In this document: piece by piece, positions 58,217-64,000 of the stretch
Layout of the letters: each line of letters opens with the position of its first letter
Numbering within the stretch: the first letter of the stretch is position 1
Assembly: GCA_947631625.1 (NCBI GenBank)
Contig: CANRMA010000001.1
Coordinates: 175,942 to 239,941, forward strand
DNA: 64,000 nucleotides
Direction: 5' to 3'
From: an uncultured Lachnospiraceae bacterium
GTDB lineage: Bacteria; Bacillota; Clostridia; Lachnospirales; Lachnospiraceae
Translations under genes and position numbers: made by a program
The notes under the pieces: model-generated
Seen by the model: only the letters and a program-made list of their open reading frames with translations
Databases searched by the model: none
What the model was told of the DNA's origin: nothing

Positions 58217-60322
58217 TTAATTATCACTATTTTTAATTCTGTTATAATGCTCCAGATATACAAGCAGCACCGAAATATCAGCAGGAGAAACACCGGAAAT
58301 CCGTGAAGCCTGTCCTACGGAAACAGGCTTATAATCAATAAGCTTCTGTCTTGCTTCAAGACGCAGGCTTCCTATATCATTATAATCAATTTCCGGAGGG
58401 ATTAATTTTTTCTCCATTTTTTTATATTGTTCTACCTGTCTTAGCTGTCTTTCAATATATCCCTCATATTTAATCTCAATCTCGACCTGCTCGATCACAT
58501 CATTAGGAAGAGGTTTTCTCTCCGAATCGATATCGGATAAAATATCATAGTTAAGCTCAGGTCTGCACATTAATTCTGCAAGATTAGTTCCTGTCTTAAG
58601 TAAAGAACTTCCATGTGACTCAAGAAATTTCTGATTATCCTTAGAGGCGCCAACAGACGTATTTTTTAATCTTTCTATCTCTTCATCGATCAATTTTTTC
58701 TTTGTTAAAATTTTATCAAACTCTTCTTTTGATACAAGTCCCACTTCATATCCTATCTTACGAAGTCTTAAATCGGCATTGTCCTGTCTTAAAAGCAAAC
58801 GATATTCCGCCCTTGAAGTCATCATACGATAAGGTTCGAAATTTTCTTTTGTAACAAGATCGTCAATCAAAACTCCTATATATGCCTGCGACCGGTCAAG
58901 TATGACGGGTTCTTTTCCAAGAATAGTAAGCGCGGCATTTATTCCGGCTATCAGACCTTGGGCCGCAGCTTCTTCATAACCGCTGCTTCCGTTAAATTGC
59001 CCGCCGCTGAAAAGTCCTTTAACATTTTTAAACTCAAGAGTCGGATATAATTGCTTAGGATTTATGCAATCATATTCTATTGCGTAAGCATTTCTGACTA
59101 TTCTGCAATTTTCCAACCCTTTAACTGTTCTGTACATGGCAAGCTGCACATCTTCAGGCAAAGAAGAAGACATTCCACCGACATACATTTCATTTGTATG
59201 TAAACCTTCCGGCTCAATAAAAACCTGATGTCTGTCTTTATCCGCAAATTTTACGACTTTATCTTCTATGGAAGGACAGTATCTCGGACCTGTGCCTTCA
59301 ATAACTCCCGCATAGATTGGAGAACGATCAAGATTATTTCTGATAATTTCATGGGTTTTTTCATTAGTATAAGTAAGCCAACATGAAACCTGCTCTTTTT
59401 GTATATCGTCAGGATTAGTTGAAAAAGAAAAAGGAACTATCTTTTCATCGCCAAACTGTTCTTCCATTTTATCAAAATCTATCGAACGTTTATCCATCCT
59501 TGCCGGGGTCCCTGTTTTAAATCTACGCATTTCGATACCAATCTTTTTTAAAGAATCAGTAAGATAATTGGCAGGTTGGAGGCCATTCGGACCGGTGTAT
59601 GTAATGGCTTCACCGCATAAACATCTTGCTCTTAAATAAGTTCCGGTACACAAAATCACAGCCTTACACTCATATATTGTACCTGTATATGTTTTTACAC
59701 CAATTATATGTTTAATATTACTTTCTTTATTATTTTCTTTAATATTATTTTCTATAGTATCATTTTCTTTAGTATCATTTTCTATAGTATCATTTTCTAT
59801 AGTACCATTTCCTTTAGTATCATTTTCTATAGTACCATTTCCTTTAAAATTATTTTCTTTAATACCATTTTCTTTAACATAATTTTCTTTAATATTATTT
59901 TTTTTATCATCTTCACAGTAGATATCTTCAGTCAATAATTCGCAGACTTCTGCCTGTTTAATTATCAGATTGTCCTGATTTTCCAGAACTTTACGCATAG
60001 CTCTTGAATATTCTGCTTTATCAGCCTGAGCTCTTAAAGAATGTACCGCAGGGCCTTTAGATCTGTTAAGCATTTTTGACTGAATAAAAGTTTTGTCAAT
60101 ATTTTTGCCCATTTCACCGCCAAGCGCGTCGATCTCTCTTACAAGATGGCCTTTTGAAGTTCCGCCAACGTTCGGATTACATGGCATCATTGCAATACTG
60201 TCAATGCTTACGGTAAAAATAATTGTCTTTAAACCAAGTCTTGCGCACGCCAACGCAGCTTCACATCCGGCATGTCCGGCCCCTACTACACACACATCTG
60301 CCTGCTGTTTTATTTCAAGCAT
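58217..60322 (-). CDS. mnmG: tRNA uridine-5-carboxymethylaminomethyl synthesis enzyme MnmG/GidA, with low-complexity insert
   Basis: [84 protein letters not shown]. Confidence 0.97.
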   Translation of the reverse strand: MLEIKQQADVCVVGAGHAGCEAALACARLGLKTIIFTVSIDSIAMMPCNPNVGGTSKGHLVREIDALGGEMGKNIDKTFIQSKMLNRSKGPAVHSLRAQADKAEYSRAMRKVLENQDNLIIKQAEVCELLTEDIYCEDDKKNNIKENYVKENGIKENNFKGNGTIENDTKGNGTIENDTIENDTKENDTIENNIKENNKESNIKHIIGVKTYTGTIYECKAVILCTGTYLRARCLCGEAITYTGPNGLQPANYLTDSLKKIGIEMRRFKTGTPARMDKRSIDFDKMEEQFGDEKIVPFSFSTNPDDIQKEQVSCWLTYTNEKTHEIIRNNLDRSPIYAGVIEGTGPRYCPSIEDKVVKFADKDRHQVFIEPEGLHTNEMYVGGMSSSLPEDVQLAMYRTVKGLENCRIVRNAYAIEYDCINPKQLYPTLEFKNVKGLFSGGQFNGSSGYEEAAAQGLIAGINAALTILGKEPVILDRSQAYIGVLIDDLVTKENFEPYRMMTSRAEYRLLLRQDNADLRLRKIGYEVGLVSKEEFDKILTKKKLIDEEIERLKNTSVGASKDNQKFLESHGSSLLKTGTNLAELMCRPELNYDILSDIDSERKPLPNDVIEQVEIEIKYEGYIERQLRQVEQYKKMEKKLIPPEIDYNDIGSLRLEARQKLIDYKPVSVGQASRISGVSPADISVLLVYLEHYNRIKNSDN
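59710..59905. repeat. 15-bp tandem repeat inside mnmG
   Basis: Units attttctatagtatc/attttctttagtatc/atttcctttagtacc in tandem, encoding [15 protein letters not shown] repeats. Confidence 0.93.
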
Positions 60323-60356
60323 ATTAATCCTCCATTATCACTAAATCTTCGAGCAA

Positions 60357-61793
60357 CTATTTACCCATACAAAACTTGGAAAATATTTCATTGATCAGAT
60401 CTTCTTCAACTTCCTCACCGATTATTTTACCAAGAGCCGCATATGCACTCATAAGATCTATTGAATAAAAATCTTCCGGCATATTATTTTCAAGGCTTTT
60501 CCGGACATTTGTCATACTTTTATATGCTTCGTCTATTAATTCTTTATGTCTTATATTAGTAATAAAAATTTCATCATTATAAGACAACTGTCCTTTAAAA
60601 AACATATCTTTAAGCGACTCTGTAAGATCATCTATGCCACTGTTCTCTTTAGTAGAAGTTTTAATTATCTTAACAAAATTTTGAAAAAATTTTTCTTTAT
60701 CTTTACTTAAAATATCATCCGTTATTAAATTTGACATAACTTTTTTAAAATCATCTTCATTTACGCATGAGGGCAGATCAGACTTATTTAAAATAACAAT
60801 CGTTTTTTTATTTAAAACAGCTTTAATAATTTCACTGTCATTTTCATCAAAAGGAATGGAAGAATCAATCATATAAATAATAAGATCCGCATCTTCTATA
60901 GCTTTTTTAACTTTTTCAACTCCGATTTTTTCAACTACATCTTCAGTATTCCTGATACCTGCCGTATCCATAATATTTAAAGTAATGCCGTCAAGGTTTA
61001 TTGTCTCTTCCAATATATCTCTGGTCGTACCGGCAATTTCAGTTACTATGGCTTTATCTTCACCTACCAGAATATTTAATAAAGAAGATTTTCCTACGTT
61101 CGGCTTTCCTACTATTACCGTGTTTATTCCTTCTTTTAAGATTTTTCCGTTATCCGCGCTTTCAGACATTTTTTTAAGTTTCGCAAGAATTTCTTCAGTT
61201 TTAGCGGACAATTTTTCAGTATAACCGTCCAAACTTATATGTTCCGGATCATCAAGCGCCGACTCAATAAAAGCTATCTCATATATGATTTCTTTTCTCA
61301 ATTCTATGATAATATCAGACAATGAACCTTTAAGCTGCTTCATTGAAGCTTTTAGAGCAAATTCATTTTTGGAATTGATCATATCCATTACGGCTTCCGC
61401 CTCAGACAGATCTATCCTTCCGTTTAAAAAAGCTCTTTTAGTAAACTCTCCGGCCTGCGCCGCCCTTACTCCCATATTTAAAATAACACTCATTATTTTA
61501 TTAATAATAAATATTCCGCCGTGACAGTTAATTTCAACCGTATCTTCCGTTGTATAACTGTGAGGCGCTTTCATAACTGAAACCATAACTTCATCAATAA
61601 TATTATCTTCTTCATCTACTATAAATCCATAATGGATAGTATGAGAAGCATAAGATGACAGACATTTCCGGTTTTTTTTATTTATAAAAATATTATTTAT
61701 CGACGAAACAGCTTCATCTCCGCTCACACGTATTATTCCTATCCCTGAATCTGACATGGCAGTTGCTATGCCTGCTATAGTATCGGTTTTCAT
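60357..61793 (-). CDS. mnmE: tRNA modification GTPase MnmE/TrmE
   Basis: DTIAGIATAMSDSGIGIIRVSG; GKPNVGKSSLLNILVGEDKAIVTEIAGTTRDILEE; C-terminal FCMGK. Confidence 0.98.
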   Translation of the reverse strand: MKTDTIAGIATAMSDSGIGIIRVSGDEAVSSINNIFINKKNRKCLSSYASHTIHYGFIVDEEDNIIDEVMVSVMKAPHSYTTEDTVEINCHGGIFIINKIMSVILNMGVRAAQAGEFTKRAFLNGRIDLSEAEAVMDMINSKNEFALKASMKQLKGSLSDIIIELRKEIIYEIAFIESALDDPEHISLDGYTEKLSAKTEEILAKLKKMSESADNGKILKEGINTVIVGKPNVGKSSLLNILVGEDKAIVTEIAGTTRDILEETINLDGITLNIMDTAGIRNTEDVVEKIGVEKVKKAIEDADLIIYMIDSSIPFDENDSEIIKAVLNKKTIVILNKSDLPSCVNEDDFKKVMSNLITDDILSKDKEKFFQNFVKIIKTSTKENSGIDDLTESLKDMFFKGQLSYNDEIFITNIRHKELIDEAYKSMTNVRKSLENNMPEDFYSIDLMSAYAALGKIIGEEVEEDLINEIFSKFCMGK

Positions 61794-61949
61794 TTTAATA
61801 AGATCCCCTTAAAAGAATTTACTATAATTAAATATATCCTATAAAAATAATAATGTAAATTGGGAATGTAATTAATTTGCATTAATTTACATTCCCAATA
61901 ATCAAGTTAGCATATATAATATTAAATAACAATTGATATTAATATAAAA

Positions 61950-62609
61950 TCAAGCCTTATTATATTTCTTTAATACTACAACAACATGTCTGTAAGGTTC
62001 ATCACCTTCACTGTGAGTCGTAACATATTTATCATTCTGAAGCGCTGAATGAATGATCCTTCTTTCATAAGGATTCATTGGCTCTAAAGATACAGGCTTC
62101 TTTGTTCTTTTAACTTTGTAAGCAATATTTTTAGCAAGATTTTCAAGAGTATCTTTTCTTCTTTGCCTATAGTTTTCCGTGTCAACTTTTACATGAATAT
62201 AATTTTCAGCATCTTTATTAACTACAAGAGATACGAGATACTGGAGAGAATCAAGGGTTTGTCCTCTTTTACCTATTAAAATACCCATCTCGTCTCCGCT
62301 TAAATCTATATTCATGGAATTGTTTTCTTCATCAAACTTAATATCAACCACAACCGTAAGATTCATGGCAGCAAAAACAGAATTTAAAAAATCTTTTGCA
62401 GTATCTTCCACGGAAGATTTTATTCTTGCTTTTATTTTTGCAGGCTTCGAACCTATTCCAAGAAAACCTGAAGAACCTTCTTCAACTACCAAATAATCCA
62501 ATTTATCACTTGTTATAAGAAACTTCTGACAAGCTTCAGTAATCGCATCATTTACAGTTTTAGCCGAAAATTCAGTAAATTCCATTATTTTATACCTCCT
62601 GTTTAACAA
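61950..62609 (-). CDS. jag: Jag/KhpB RNA-binding protein (KH-R3H)
   Basis: Jag_N, IGKRGQTLDSLQYLVSLVVN KH motif, LEPMNPYERRIIHSALQND R3H motif; start probably the MEFTEFS methionine. Confidence 0.95.
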   Translation of the reverse strand: MLNRRYKIMEFTEFSAKTVNDAITEACQKFLITSDKLDYLVVEEGSSGFLGIGSKPAKIKARIKSSVEDTAKDFLNSVFAAMNLTVVVDIKFDEENNSMNIDLSGDEMGILIGKRGQTLDSLQYLVSLVVNKDAENYIHVKVDTENYRQRRKDTLENLAKNIAYKVKRTKKPVSLEPMNPYERRIIHSALQNDKYVTTHSEGDEPYRHVVVVLKKYNKA

Positions 62610-62624
62610 ATTAAATATTAACTG

Positions 62625-63920
62625 TTATTTATTATTTTTTTCGTTGTACTGTTTCACCATATTAGCTTTAGAAGCCAAACTTCCGGGTTTTGCATTTTTA
62701 CTGTAATATTCTGTTGATCTTTTGACTGCCTCTTCTTTTTCTTCCGCGCTCATGGAAGGTTTTGAAGAAACTTTGACATTTTTTGTATTCATGTTGGCAT
62801 AAGCATTTATCTTTTCAGCTCTTTCGCCGACTTTTTCCATTTTTTTCTTAGCTTTGGCTTCATTTTTCTTAATAAGTTCATCAAGATCGATCTTATCAAT
62901 ATGCTTATTGATAACAACCTGCTGAATACTTCTTACGACCGAACCTGCTACCCAGTAAAGTCCAAGACCTGCAGGAAGTGTGTAACAGAATATCGCGGAC
63001 ATTATAGGCATCGTCATATTCATCATTTTCATTGACTGCATCATTGTATCCTGCTGCTCATTTCCGCTTTCGCTTGTCTGCTGCTGAGGCATAAGTTTTA
63101 CATTTATCCATTGTGTCACCGCGGAAAGAACAGGTATTGCCAATGCTGCAACAACCATTCCGTAAGCTCCGACGCTTAAAGCTTCCTTTAATATATAGGA
63201 AGGTGAATTTCCTATATTGAGCCCCATAAAGTTGTTATATCTTTCAAGTAATGTAAGAGTATTATTAACGTCTGCGGATAAATTAGGAAACTTCTCAATT
63301 ATGCTATGCCATTCAGTGGTAGACGCCTTATTCAAAACATCTATAAATGTATTCTGAATATAGGTAACTACGCCGCTTGTATATGATTCATTGGTAAACT
63401 GCCTGGAATACATGGCAGCATTTTTGAAAGTCTGAATAAATTCAGCGCTGCCTTCCTGCGCGATGAGTTTGTCAACAAGCGGAAAAAATGCGTTTTTAAT
63501 ACTGCTTACGTATGCGGGCATATTATAAATTACTCTATACAAAGCCCACATAATAGGAAGCTGAATAAGCAGCTGAACACAGCTTCCGGAAGGAGAAACT
63601 CCATATTTTGCATAAACGGCTTGAGTTTCGGTATTCATGGCCATCATTGACTCGTTATCTTTTTTATTCTTGTATTTAGCCTGAATAGCCTGAAGTTCAG
63701 GATTCATCTTAGCAGATAATTTTGCATATTTCTGCTGTTTGATCGTAAGAGGCATCAAAAGCAGATATATAACAATAGTAAATAAAATAATAGCAAGTCC
63801 AATATTAGGGATTCCTATTTTATCAAGCATAAAAAAAATAGCTTCCATTATATAACCTAGCAATTTAGCGATAGGTCCTATAATTTTTCCGGAATCCTGA
63901 GTTAATAAAACACCTGTCAC
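62625..63920 (-). CDS. yidC: membrane protein insertase YidC/Oxa1 (GTG start)
   Basis: GLAIILFTIVIYLLLMPLTIKQQKYAKLSAKMNPELQAIQAKYKNK; YTLPAGLGLYWVAGSVVRSIQQVVINK; SD ggaggaaataaga-GTG. Confidence 0.96.
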   Translation of the reverse strand: MTGVLLTQDSGKIIGPIAKLLGYIMEAIFFMLDKIGIPNIGLAIILFTIVIYLLLMPLTIKQQKYAKLSAKMNPELQAIQAKYKNKKDNESMMAMNTETQAVYAKYGVSPSGSCVQLLIQLPIMWALYRVIYNMPAYVSSIKNAFFPLVDKLIAQEGSAEFIQTFKNAAMYSRQFTNESYTSGVVTYIQNTFIDVLNKASTTEWHSIIEKFPNLSADVNNTLTLLERYNNFMGLNIGNSPSYILKEALSVGAYGMVVAALAIPVLSAVTQWINVKLMPQQQTSESGNEQQDTMMQSMKMMNMTMPIMSAIFCYTLPAGLGLYWVAGSVVRSIQQVVINKHIDKIDLDELIKKNEAKAKKKMEKVGERAEKINAYANMNTKNVKVSSKPSMSAEEKEEAVKRSTEYYSKNAKPGSLASKANMVKQYNEKNNK

Positions 63921-63933
63921 TCTTATTTCCTCC

Positions 63934-64000
63934 CTATTCAGTCAAGTCTTTTTTCCTTTTTTTCAAGGAATTTTTCAATTCATATCTCAGATAAATGAGC
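63934..64000 (-). CDS. C-terminal end of an upstream gene (rnpA/yidD region, identity not determinable)
   Basis: In-frame ...LIYLRYELKNSLKKRKKDLTE-stop just upstream of yidC. Confidence 0.35.
   Translation of the reverse strand, partial: LIYLRYELKNSLKKRKKDLTE

Noticed and set aside
59708-59938. 76-aa plus-strand ORF inside mnmG
   Set aside because: Antisense shadow of the repeat insert in mnmG; pure Phe/Ile/Ser low complexity.

Overview
This is a 64 kb low-GC Firmicutes window, most likely Clostridia/Lachnospiraceae. It runs into the oriC-proximal block yidC-jag-mnmE-mnmG-rsmG-parA-parB. Most of it is ordinary chromosome: the hup-S4-yabP-yabQ-divIC-spoIIE-like-tilS-hpt-ftsH block, serS, trmB, trxA, a CCA-adding enzyme, and tRNA-Leu, tRNA-Pro and tRNA-Arg. 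The items most worth a second look are listed here. (1) A giant 1644-aa flagellin has about 11 diverged internal modules and sits directly behind an O-antigen-ligase-like membrane protein. (2) A secreted transglutaminase/Ig-like surface protein has a G9 tract beside its RBS and a G8 tract in its coding sequence, so it is a candidate phase-variable gene. (3) An RND permease in a monoderm carries a ~350-aa coiled-coil insertion at the position of the AcrB docking domain, with a TetR gene and a palindromic operator candidate. (4) A VTC polyphosphate polymerase, a DUF4956 protein and a CotH kinase form one cluster. (5) A dispersed ~220-bp terminal-inverted-repeat element separates parB from parA, and has partial relatives elsewhere in the window. 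(6) Four AT-rich tandem-repeat tracts lie within ~4.6 kb next to two perfect parS sites; two are translated in frame, one inside the core enzyme MnmG and one in a LuxR-type regulator linker. No CRISPR array, prophage or transposase was seen. All calls come from reading the sequence and ORF track, with no database searches.
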